NCBI GenBank assembly: GCA_045805565.1
Contig: JBJMKZ010000047.1
Location: 73,759-137,758 of the forward strand
From: DATAEY01 sp045805565
GTDB lineage: Bacteria > Actinomycetota > Thermoleophilia > Solirubrobacterales > Solirubrobacteraceae
Reading direction: 5' to 3'
DNA: 64,000 bases
The notes below the pieces were generated by a model that worked only from the letters and a program-made list of their open reading frames with translations, had not been told where the DNA came from and did not search any database. The translations under genes and the position numbers were made by a program. How positions within the stretch are numbered: the first letter of the stretch is position 1; each line of letters starts with the position of its first letter. This document shows, one piece after another, positions 57,200 through 64,000 of the stretch.

Positions 57200-57663
57200 G
57201 ACCCCATGTCGCCCTGACCGTCGCGGACATCGAACGCTCGATCCCCTTCTACGAGGCGCTGTTTGGGACTGCGCCGAGCAAGCTAAAACCGGGGTACGCG
57301 AAGTTCGAGGTTGCGGATCCGGCTCTGAACTTCACCCTCAACCAGGGTGATCGCGGCGAGGGCCTTGGGGCGCTCAACCATGTCGGGATCCAGGTCGCCT
57401 CGACCGACGACGTGCTCGCGGCCAGGCTTCGGCTGCAGAAGGCCGGCCTCGCCACCTTCGACGAGATGGACACCACGTGCTGCTACGCGCGTCAGGACAA
57501 GATTTGGGTCCACGATCCCGACGGCACGCCGTGGGAGGTGTTCGCCACCCACGAGGACACAGGTGAGCACGGCGGCGCGGGCTCGGCGATGGCGCAGAGC
57601 GCTGCTCCGGATGACCCGTGCGCGTGCGTCTCGGCCTCCGAGGCGACGGACTGCTGCGCTTAA
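57187..57663 (+). CDS. arsI: ArsI/CadI-type VOC protein (organoarsenical C-As lyase-like)
   Basis: A 158-residue VOC dioxygenase-like protein. Metal ligands: His in LRPHVALTVADIERSIPFYE, His in LGALNHVGIQVAS, Glu in DPDGTPWEVFATH. The hallmark TTCCYARQDKIWVHDP holds the vicinal cysteines that bind trivalent methyl or aromatic arsenicals in ArsI; the mycobacterial CadI protein is the close cadmium-induced relative. A Cys-rich C-terminus (PCACVSASEATDCCA) may bind more metal. It overlaps arsR by 13 bp. ArsI would demethylate MAs(III) to As(III), although no arsenite exporter lies in the window. Confidence 0.85.
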   Translation: MAVLRPHVALTVADIERSIPFYEALFGTAPSKLKPGYAKFEVADPALNFTLNQGDRGEGLGALNHVGIQVASTDDVLAARLRLQKAGLATFDEMDTTCCYARQDKIWVHDPDGTPWEVFATHEDTGEHGGAGSAMAQSAAPDDPCACVSASEATDCCA

Positions 57664-57697
57664 GCCACAGGGTCTGGCTCGACCTGACCCCGGTTCG

Positions 57698-58531
57698 ATG
57701 ACCGACGAGATCCAGCTCAACGATCCCCAGACGCTCTATCGGCGCTGGGAGGACTCGCAGTGGTCGCCGTTCGAGGTCGACCTGAGCACCGACGTGTCGC
57801 AATGGGCCCAGCTCGAGGATCGCGAGCGCGCGTTGATCTACTTCGTGCTCTCGTCCCTGATGGTGGCCGAGGAACGGATCACGACCAAGTTCTCCGGGCT
57901 AGTCGGCGCCCACGGGTCTGAGGAGGAGGCGACCTTCCTGTCCACCCAACAGGTGGACGAGGCCCGCCATATGCAGTTCTACGCGCGCTTCCAGGACGAG
58001 GTCGTGGCCGAGCCCGACGTGATCGCCGCGCACATCGACCGCGCGCGCCACGAGGTCTCGGGCGCGTTTCGCCAGCTCTTCGACGTTGCCCTGGTCCAGG
58101 CGCACGAGCGGCTGGTGGCGGCCCCTTCCGACCTGGCGGCCAAGGTGAGGTTCGTGACGCTCTATCACCTGGTACTGGAGGGCGCGCTCGGCCTGACGTC
58201 GTTCAAGTTCACCACCGACTACCTCAACCAGCACGGGCTGCTGCCCGGGTTCGTCGAGGGCTACTCGAGGATCCACCACGACGAGACCCGCCACATCGGC
58301 TACGGGGTGTGGTGGCTGCGCACGGCGATCGCGAACGATCCCTCCACCGCCGACACCGTCCGGTCCACGCTTCGAGATGTGCTGCCGTCCGTGGCCGAAT
58401 CGCTGAAGCCACCCGGAGACGCCGAGTCGGCCCTGGACGCCGGAGAAGAGGAGCTTCGAAGCTTCGCGCTCGCCGGGCTGACCCGGCGCCTGGGGGTCAT
58501 CGGGGTGCCGATCGAGACGGTCTACGCCTGA
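57698..58531 (+). CDS. R2-like ligand-binding oxidase (R2lox-like ferritin-superfamily protein)
   Basis: A 277-residue di-metal carboxylate protein of the ribonucleotide-reductase R2 superfamily. Ligand-bearing helices are seen in LMVAEERITTKFSG, QQVDEARHMQFYARFQDEV and IHHDETRHIGYGVWWL, the E-x-x-H pattern twice. The N-terminal signature DPQTLYRRWEDSQWSPFEVD and the length match R2lox proteins (Mn/Fe oxidases first seen in Mycobacterium and Geobacillus) rather than NrdB, and no NrdA gene is near. It follows arsI by 34 bp and may share its promoter. Its reaction is unknown. A link to arsenic or metal stress is inferred only from position. Confidence 0.83.
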   Translation: MTDEIQLNDPQTLYRRWEDSQWSPFEVDLSTDVSQWAQLEDRERALIYFVLSSLMVAEERITTKFSGLVGAHGSEEEATFLSTQQVDEARHMQFYARFQDEVVAEPDVIAAHIDRARHEVSGAFRQLFDVALVQAHERLVAAPSDLAAKVRFVTLYHLVLEGALGLTSFKFTTDYLNQHGLLPGFVEGYSRIHHDETRHIGYGVWWLRTAIANDPSTADTVRSTLRDVLPSVAESLKPPGDAESALDAGEEELRSFALAGLTRRLGVIGVPIETVYA

Positions 58532-58619
58532 CGGTCCAGCGGTCCCTGGGCGTGCGCTCGACCGACCTGAGGATCTAGGCTGGGGCGGTGTGTAAGGAAG
58601 CCGGTTAGGGGGTCGCGGC

Positions 58620-60830
58620 TTGTCCGAAACGACGCGCTGCCCCGAGTGTGGTGAGGGCAACGAGCCGACGCAGCGATTCTGCGGGAGCTGCGGCGCCCCG
58701 CTGAGCCCGACCTGCCCCGCGTGTGGCGAGGCCAATCCGGCCGGCTTTCGTTTCTGCGGAGCCTGCGGCAGCGCCCTCGACACTGAGGCGCCGCCCAGCC
58801 GCGACGGCGACCCCGGCGTGGGTGAGGAGCGTCGATGGGCCACCGTCGTGTTCGCCGACCTCTCGGGCTTCACGGCTCTATCCGAGCACACCGATCCGGA
58901 GGACCTGCGCTCGATGGTCGACCGCTGCATGAGCGAGATGGCCAAGATCGTCGAGCGGTTCGGCGGCTCGGTGGACAAGGTGATCGGCGACGCCCTCATG
59001 GCGGTGTTCGGGGCGCCGGTCGCTCACGAGGACGATCCCGAGCGGGCGGTTCGCGCCGCCTTGGAGATCCAGCGCCGGGCGAGCGAGCAGGCGGACGACT
59101 TCGGTGGACTGCGCGTGCGCGTCGGGGTCAACACCGGCGACGTGATATTCGCGCCGGTCGGCCCCGAGAGCCGGCGGCAGCTCACCGTGATGGGAGACGC
59201 CGTCAACACCGCCGCGAGGCTGCAGGCGGCCGCGCCTCGCGAGGGAGTCATGGTGGGCGATGAGACCCACGCCGCCACTGCGCGCGCGATCGCCTATGAG
59301 GCGGTGGACCCGATCCACGCGAGGGGCAAGGAGGCCCCGCTCCGGGCCTGGCTGGCTCGCGCCGCCACCGCCGCGCCGGCCGAGCGCCCGCTCTCGGCGG
59401 CCCCGTTCCTGGGCAGAGACGCCGAGCTCGACCTCCTGGTGAGGACCTGGACGCGAACCACCGACGATCTGCAGCCGCGGCTCGTCACTCTGGTCGGCCT
59501 CCCCGGCATCGGCAAGACGCGCCTGACGCAGGAGCTCGCGGCTCACGTCGAGAGGACGGGAGGACGGACGCTGCGCGGGCGCGCGCTCCCGTACGGAGAA
59601 CGCACCGCCTACGGCGCCTTCGGCCAGGTGGTCAAGGCCGCCTGCGACATCTTCGCCACCGATTCGGCGCCTGTCGCCGCCGAGAAGCTGGGCCATCGCG
59701 GAGATGCCCTGCTGCCGGACGATGACGGGCACGAGGTCACGACCCACCTCTCGATCCTGGCCCGCCTGACCGAGGACACCGTGGAGGACAGGCAGGTGCT
59801 GTTCGCCTCAGCCCAGCGGTTCCTCGAGGCGCTCGGGCGCGAGCAGCCCACCCTGCTGGTCCTCGAAGACCTGCAGTGGGCGGATCAGGCTCTCCTCGAC
59901 CTCCTCGAGGCGCTCTGCGTCCGGCTGGCCGAGGTGTCGCTCATGCTGGTCGGCGTGGCGAGATCGGAGTTCCTGGACGCGAGGCCCAGCTGGTCTCGGC
60001 TGCCCGCCAACGTGACCATCGGGCTCGAGCCCCTAACCGAAGCCCATGTCCACGAGCTCGCGTTGACGCTGCTGTCTGGCGTGGCACATGCGGATGCGGT
60101 CGCGGCGCGAGTGCAGCAGGCGGCCGGCGGGAATCCGCTGTTCATCGAGGAACTGGCGGGCTGGCTGGCGGAGCGCGGCCCGGACGACGCCGCCGGTCTT
60201 CCGACCAACGTCAGGGCGATGATCGCAGCTCGGCTCGACGGGCTTCCGGCGGCCGAGCGCCAGGTGATCCGGGATGCCGCCGTAGTCGGCGACGTCTTCT
60301 GGCAGGGCATGCTCGAGGCCCTGGGCAGCGATGGCACGTTGGCGGCGACCCTTGACTCGCTCGAGCGGCGCGACCTCGTCCGGCGCAGTCCCGTATCCCG
60401 GATCCGCGGCGACCAGGAGCTTGCCTTCAAGCATTCACTGATTCGCGAGGTGGCGTACTCGACGCTGTCCAAGGCCGCACGCGCGGAGCGGCATGCGGCG
60501 GTCGCTCGTTTCCTCGAGGACGCGGCGGGAGACCCCGACGCCTACGCGGCCATACTCGCCCACCACTGGCGACACGCGGGCGACCCGGTGAAGGCCGCGG
60601 ATTATCTACTCACGGCCGCCGACCAGGCCGGCCGCGGATGGGCCCACCAGGAGGCGGCCAGCCTGTGCACCCAGGCGCTCGAGCTGATCCCCGAGGACGA
60701 CGTGGCGCGTCGGCGCCGGGCGCGGCTGCGGCGGGCGGTCGCGCTGCAGGCGGGGATGCACGCGGCCTATGACGTGCCGGCGGAAGAGCCCGCGCCGTCC
60801 TCGGGCGAGATGTCGCCCCCCGTCGGCTAG
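58620..60830 (+). CDS. Class III cyclase fused to an AAA/STAND ATPase, with zinc-ribbon start; probably truncated
   Basis: A 736-residue signalling protein. Residues 1-55 hold two zinc ribbons (CPECGEGNEPTQRFCGSCG and CPACGEANPAGFRFCGACG). The cyclase domain follows (VVFADLSGFTALSEHTDPED, KVIGDALMAVFGAP, MGDAVNTAARLQ). From about 265 an AAA domain appears: AAPFLGRDAELDLLVRTW, Walker A VGLPGIGKTRL, Walker B LLVLEDLQWADQALLDLL. Family members normally continue with hundreds of residues of TPR repeats. Here the protein stops after the first helices, ending in EEPAPSSGEMSPPVG, a tail that comes from a duplicated piece of the next gene. The start is TTG at 58620 with AGGGGG upstream. Confidence 0.85.
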   Translation: MSETTRCPECGEGNEPTQRFCGSCGAPLSPTCPACGEANPAGFRFCGACGSALDTEAPPSRDGDPGVGEERRWATVVFADLSGFTALSEHTDPEDLRSMVDRCMSEMAKIVERFGGSVDKVIGDALMAVFGAPVAHEDDPERAVRAALEIQRRASEQADDFGGLRVRVGVNTGDVIFAPVGPESRRQLTVMGDAVNTAARLQAAAPREGVMVGDETHAATARAIAYEAVDPIHARGKEAPLRAWLARAATAAPAERPLSAAPFLGRDAELDLLVRTWTRTTDDLQPRLVTLVGLPGIGKTRLTQELAAHVERTGGRTLRGRALPYGERTAYGAFGQVVKAACDIFATDSAPVAAEKLGHRGDALLPDDDGHEVTTHLSILARLTEDTVEDRQVLFASAQRFLEALGREQPTLLVLEDLQWADQALLDLLEALCVRLAEVSLMLVGVARSEFLDARPSWSRLPANVTIGLEPLTEAHVHELALTLLSGVAHADAVAARVQQAAGGNPLFIEELAGWLAERGPDDAAGLPTNVRAMIAARLDGLPAAERQVIRDAAVVGDVFWQGMLEALGSDGTLAATLDSLERRDLVRRSPVSRIRGDQELAFKHSLIREVAYSTLSKAARAERHAAVARFLEDAAGDPDAYAAILAHHWRHAGDPVKAADYLLTAADQAGRGWAHQEAASLCTQALELIPEDDVARRRRARLRRAVALQAGMHAAYDVPAEEPAPSSGEMSPPVG

Positions 60831-60878
60831 ACGACCGCAGGACCGTCACTCGAAGTCGTCGGGCGAGATGTCGCCCCC
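60801..60878. repeat. 20-bp direct repeat, copies 58 bp apart
   Basis: TCGGGCGAGATGTCGCCCCC occurs at 60801-60820, inside the last codons of the cyclase gene, and again at 60859-60878, where it is the antisense of the C-terminal GGDISPD of the DUF4242 gene. Read on the - strand, the first copy also spells GGDISPED. The cyclase tail is thus built from a piece of its neighbour's end. Confidence 0.8.
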
Positions 60879-61133
60879 GATCTCGTAGATGCCCCGGATC
60901 GCATGGTCGCCAAGCATCTCGGCGTGCTCGCGGATCAGCTCGGTGTCGGGGGAGGAATAGATGCAGTAGGACTTCAGGTTCCCTTCCTCGCCCATGACCA
61001 CGTGGCTGTGCTCCCAAACGATCGGGGAGAACTGCTCGTTCTCGGTCAGGATTCGCTTCGAGAGAGGACCCTTTCCCTCGAGCTCCTCTTCTTCCTTGGC
61101 ATCCCAGACACGTTCGATCAGATAGCGTGGCAT
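60846..61133 (-). CDS. DUF4242 family protein
   Basis: A 95-residue protein of the DUF4242 (SCO4226-like) family: PRYLIERVWDAKEEEELEGK, IVWEHSHVVMGEEGNLKSYC and SPDTELIREHAEMLGDHAIR, ending in the family phrase IYEIGGDISPDDFE. Streptomyces SCO4226 is a nickel-binding member with a ferredoxin-like fold; whether this protein binds nickel is not known. A GAGGGA ribosome site precedes the ATG at 61133. It lies tail to tail with the cyclase gene, whose end contains a duplicate of its own last codons. Confidence 0.85.
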   Translation of the reverse strand: MPRYLIERVWDAKEEEELEGKGPLSKRILTENEQFSPIVWEHSHVVMGEEGNLKSYCIYSSPDTELIREHAEMLGDHAIRGIYEIGGDISPDDFE

Positions 61134-61181
61134 GGTCCCTCGATCACTCGATTGTCGACGGATGATCCTACTGACCCGCGC

Positions 61182-62926
61182 CTAATACTCGGCGCGGCTG
61201 ACTTCCGCCACGTGCTCGGGACTGCTCGCGGCGATGCCTGCCGAAACTGTCCGCCGGCGGCTGAGCCGTTGGGATGCGAAGAGCCCATGCACGAGCTGGA
61301 TGGCGATCGCCCCCTCTCCGACCGCCGAGGCCACCCGCTTGACCGACCCGTGCCGTACATCTCCCGCCGCCAGGACGCCCGGCATGCTCGTTTCGAGCAG
61401 GTATGGATGGCGATCGTGCGCCCAGCTCCCATCGTCGGGGAGGTCCGGACCAGTCAGCACGAATCCGCGCCGATCCCTCGCCACCTCTCTCGGGAGCCAA
61501 TCGGTGTGCGGTCGCGCTCCGATCAGCACGAAGAGGGCATCAGCGGGAACGGTTTGCTGATCTCCGGTAGCGCCCTGGCGCAGGACCAGGCGCTCGAGCC
61601 GCCCGTCTCCTCCACCCCCGACCACCGCGGTGCCGAGGTGGACCTCTACGTTCGGCGTCGAAAGCACCTCTCTCACCAGATAGTGAGACATCCCGGCATG
61701 AAGCGACTGGGCACGCACCACCAGTGCGACGCGGCGGGCGTGGCGCGCGAGGTGCAGCGCGGCCTGGCCGGCGGAGTTCGCGCCTCCCACGATGTAGACG
61801 TCCTTGCCGGCCAATCCGGGTGCCTCCGACGCGGGGCCGCCGTAGGAGACGCCAGAGCCGACCAGGGCTTCGAGGGCTGGAACGTCCAGGCGGCGATACG
61901 CGGCGCCGGTGGCGAGGATCACCGCTCGGCCAGTCACGTTGCGGCCGTGGGACAGCTTGACGACGAGCCGCTCGCCCTCTCGCCGCAGATCGGTCGCCGC
62001 CTGCATGAAGGCGAACTTCGATCCGAATACCCACGCCTGCTCGTAGGCCTGCTCTGCCAGACGACCGCCGCCCACGCCCCGAGGAAATCCCAGGTAGTTG
62101 GGGATCAGCGAGCTCGAGGTGGCCTGCCCGCCCAATCCGTCTTCGTCCATGACCAGCGTGTCGAGGCCCTCGGAGGCGCCATAGACCGCGGCTGACAGCC
62201 CCGCCGGTCCGGCCCCGACGATCACCACGTCGAAGTCTGCGTGCTCGGGTTCGACAGCTGCTCCCGTGGCTTGCGCAATCTCGACGTTTGTCGGGTCCTG
62301 CAGGATCTGACCGTCGGGAAGGACGACGAACGGGAGCCGCGCGTCAGGACCCGCTCTAGCCACCACGGCGCTTCCCTCCTCCGAGTCGGCAAGGCAGAAG
62401 GCATGCGGCGTGGCGCACCGCTCCAAGGTGCTGCGCAGCTCGTAGGCCCTGCCCGACCAGGAGTCCGCGACGATCCGGGTCGCATGGGGAGCGGCGCGCT
62501 GAGCCCTGCTCCACTCGGCCAGGAATCCTGAGATCGCGTGGTGAAACACCTCATCGGGCGATCCCGCCGGTCGCAAGACGTAGTAATCGATCGCTCCAAG
62601 CGCCATCGCGTCGAGGATCGCCCCCGCCATCGGCCGGTCTCCCAGTCGCCCCAGTCGACCAGCAGGCCTCGCTTGGCGTGGGGATGAAGCTGGCGAACGC
62701 GGTCGAGCAGCTGGCTGCCAGTGGTTGTCGAGAGCCACTGGCCGGCGAGCACCAGGGCGACCTCAGACCCGGCATCGGCAAGATCCCCGAGGATCGCGAG
62801 CGCCTCGTCGGGCGAGTCCGCACAGACGACGCGGTAGTCGTTGGCGTAGCGGCCGACGAGCTCGCGCTCGACCTCCTCCAGAGTGCCCTGACCGTGGTCG
62901 AGGGCCAGGATCACCGGCTTGGACAT
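61182..62926 (-). pseudogene. Fused receiver-domain / thioredoxin-reductase-like flavoprotein with one frameshift
   Basis: The gene starts at ATG 62926 (KPVILALDHGQGTLEEVERE) with a receiver-like domain and shifts frame near 62641-62643. There the G run, read on the - strand, has three bases where four would keep the frame (LLVDWGDW then GDRPMAGAILDAMALGAIDY). After the shift it reads to the stop at 61182: a linker, then VVIVGAGPAGLSAAVYGASE (FAD), VYIVGGANSAGQAALHLARH (NADPH) and MPGVLAAGDVRHGSVKRVAS. Repaired it would be about 581 residues, the known fused response regulator/thioredoxin-disulfide reductase layout. The CxxC of true reductases is absent (GGQATSSSLIPNYLGFPRG). Pseudogene or assembly error. 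Confidence 0.8.
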
Positions 62927-63393
62927 GGGAGCCCCAGACTCTAGTGAGCGACGACCCCCCAGAGCACGAGGCGCAGGCATCTTCGTGGCTGACCTGCGGG
63001 AAACGTTATCCGGGGAGCCTTCAGTCAAAGGGGCATCAGACCCGTCCCCCGCCCCCCGCGCCAGTCCCGCCTCTCGAAAGACCAAACCCCCCACATTTGC
63101 GGGGGCTTCGGGGATAGCGGGGGCGAGATTTGAACACCTCTCCCCGACCGGCGTACCGTTCTCAGCGAGGTGATCAAGCTGGCATAGGTCGCCGCGAGCG
63201 GAAGCGCCGGCGCGTGCGGGCCGGCGCTCTCGCAACTCGTCCAGAGCGGAAACGAGCGGCCCTCTCCCCCGGGCTGTCGCGACCACGCGAAGGCAGCAGC
63301 AGATCAAGGGCCCTATGTCGAGAAGCTGTGACGGGCTCCGCTCACCAGGTAAAGGGCCGCGACAGACACGGCCCACGACGCCAGGAGGACAAC
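62927..63393. other. 467-bp region without a convincing gene
   Basis: No frame here has plausible start and codon use. It holds two hairpins: CCCCC/GGGGG around ACATTTGC (63088-63105), which on the - strand is followed by TTTGGTCTTT, and AGCGCCGGC/GCCGGCGCT (63203-63211 and 63220-63228) with an 8-base loop. A tRNA T-arm-like stretch near 63126 does not extend to a tRNA. The region between 63229 and 63393 probably carries the promoter of the VOC gene, but I cannot point to one. Confidence 0.6.
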
Positions 63394-63831
63394 ATGATTC
63401 AGCGAATGGACAACGTGCTCATCGTCGTCGAGGACCTCGAGGCTGCCAAAGCGTTCTTCGCCGAGCTCGGTATGGAGCTGGAAGACGAGACGACGGTCGA
63501 GGGGCCTTGGGTGGACCAGACCGTGGGGCTCAACGGCGTCCGTGCCGACATCACCATGATGCGAACCCCGGACGGCCACGGCCGGGTCGAGCTGTCGAGG
63601 TTCCAGAGGCCGCCCGCGGTCAGAGCCGAGCCGGAGAGCGCGCCCGCGAACGCGCTGGGCATGCGCCGCATCATGTTCATGGTCGACGACGTCGACGACG
63701 TCGTCGCCCGCCTGCGCAGCCACGGTGCCGAACTCGTGGGCGAGATCGCGCAGTACGAGGACATTTACCGGCTCTGCTTCGTGCGCGGCCCTGAGGGCAT
63801 CATCATCGGGCTGTCCGAGCAGCTCAGCTGA
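63394..63831 (+). CDS. VOC (glyoxalase/bleomycin-resistance fold) protein
   Basis: A 145-residue VOC protein: MDNVLIVVEDLEAAKAFFAE, VGLNGVRADITMMRTPDGHG, RIMFMVDDVDDVVARLRSHG and the ending LCFVRGPEGIIIGLSEQL. Ligand positions are not the full glyoxalase set; a Glu near the end is present. A strong ribosome site (CAGGAGGACAAC) precedes the ATG. It stands alone on the strand after the long intergenic region. The substrate is unknown. Confidence 0.87.
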   Translation: MIQRMDNVLIVVEDLEAAKAFFAELGMELEDETTVEGPWVDQTVGLNGVRADITMMRTPDGHGRVELSRFQRPPAVRAEPESAPANALGMRRIMFMVDDVDDVVARLRSHGAELVGEIAQYEDIYRLCFVRGPEGIIIGLSEQLS

Positions 63832-63990
63832 ACCGATGTGCGGCCGGGGGAGGGTCCTGGCCGGGCGCTCCTCGCTTGCGCGAAACCCAGGCGTCGCCGG
63901 CCCAGGCGGCTTCACAGTACGGTGGCTTGGCGGCGGTTCGAGGGGTGCTGTCGCCACTTGCAAGTCGCAAACTAACCCGAGAGGACGCCG

Positions 63991-64000
63991 ATGCCGGACA
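63991..64000 (+). CDS. Start of a gene cut by the window end (partial)
   Basis: An ATG followed by CCG GAC begins 10 bp before the window end, with GAGAGGACGCCG upstream as a good ribosome site. A perfect palindrome ACTTGCAAGT lies at 63956-63965 in the leader. Nothing can be said about the product. Confidence 0.4.

Noticed and set aside
63110..63150. tRNA-like T-arm on the - strand (GTGTTCAAATCTCGCCCCCGC)
   Set aside because: The loop TTCAAAT and its closing G-C pair fit, but the rest of the T stem does not pair and no acceptor, D-arm or anticodon arm is found upstream. At best it is a remnant.
62678..63376. Longer N-terminus for the receiver/flavoprotein gene, or separate genes in 62927-63393
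   Set aside because: The open frame upstream of ATG 62926 is arginine/proline-rich without fold features; the receiver domain begins at that ATG.

Overview
The window is very GC-rich (roughly 70%), densely coding DNA with many GTG and TTG starts, and reads as one contiguous stretch of chromosome from an actinobacterium. A small exported protein at 8497 opens with LTYANVAATLALFVALG, an N-terminus I associate with the Thermoleophilia (Solirubrobacterales and relatives). An F420-ligase-like domain, an LpqY-SugABC-like sugar importer and a mycobacterial-type mannosyltransferase fit an actinobacterium too. No rRNA, convincing tRNA, insertion sequence, prophage or CRISPR array was found. The assignment to class is inference from gene content.

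Layout. 1-7 kb: the end of a probable polysaccharide flippase, a DegT-type aminotransferase, a TPR/F420-ligase-like fusion, msrA, two thioredoxin-fold proteins, a UTP-glucose-1-phosphate uridylyltransferase and an acetyltransferase. 7-18 kb: a cupin, a lipoprotein, a repeat-built Ser-Ala-Gly/Cys protein, a lipid cluster (alpha/beta hydrolase, desaturase, SDR), an unrecognised polytopic membrane protein with a previously uncalled 45-residue partner, a divergent MerR regulator, an acyl-CoA synthetase and a P450. 18-24 kb: a four-gene sugar ABC importer and a metallo-beta-lactamase/rhodanese protein. 24-32 kb: CsbD, acyltransferase, an NTF2-like protein with an acidic tail, a solitary HsdM-like DNA methylase, a GT-C mannosyltransferase, a DUF445 protein divergent from an Abi-alpha-like protein, and HdeD. 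32-38 kb: a zur/znuACB zinc locus and an OmpR-type two-component system, both with readable operators. 38-55 kb: several VOC proteins (one frameshifted), a SigX5-like sigma factor, a basic nucleoid-type protein, a GT-C glycosyltransferase, GST, SDR, epimerase, aldehyde dehydrogenase, a DedA-like protein, a membrane nucleotide cyclase, a TetR/hydrolase pair and small stress-type proteins. 55-64 kb: a berberine-bridge-type oxidase, an arsR-arsI-R2lox-like cluster behind a near-consensus promoter, a cyclase/AAA regulator that ends early beside a short duplication, a DUF4242 protein, a frameshifted receiver/thioredoxin-reductase-like flavoprotein and a VOC protein.

Regulation. A TAnnnT hexamer lies 6-10 bp before the start codon of at least twelve genes on both strands. 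This is the geometry of leaderless transcription, and I used it to choose several starts. Other genes carry clear Shine-Dalgarno sequences. The best regulatory readings are the zur/znuA region (overlapping divergent -10 boxes plus a Zur-like dyad), the 11-bp-phased TGAG repeats before the OmpR-type regulator, the palindrome before the TetR gene, and the arsR promoter.

The least explained items are the 12225-14265 membrane pair with its divergent MerR gene, the hexapeptide/Cys-triad protein at 8023, the TPR/F420-ligase-like fusion and the solitary HsdM-like enzyme. No item here is proven to be a new system. Two frameshifts, at 40.55 and 62.64 kb, lie in or next to short G/C runs and could be assembly errors.
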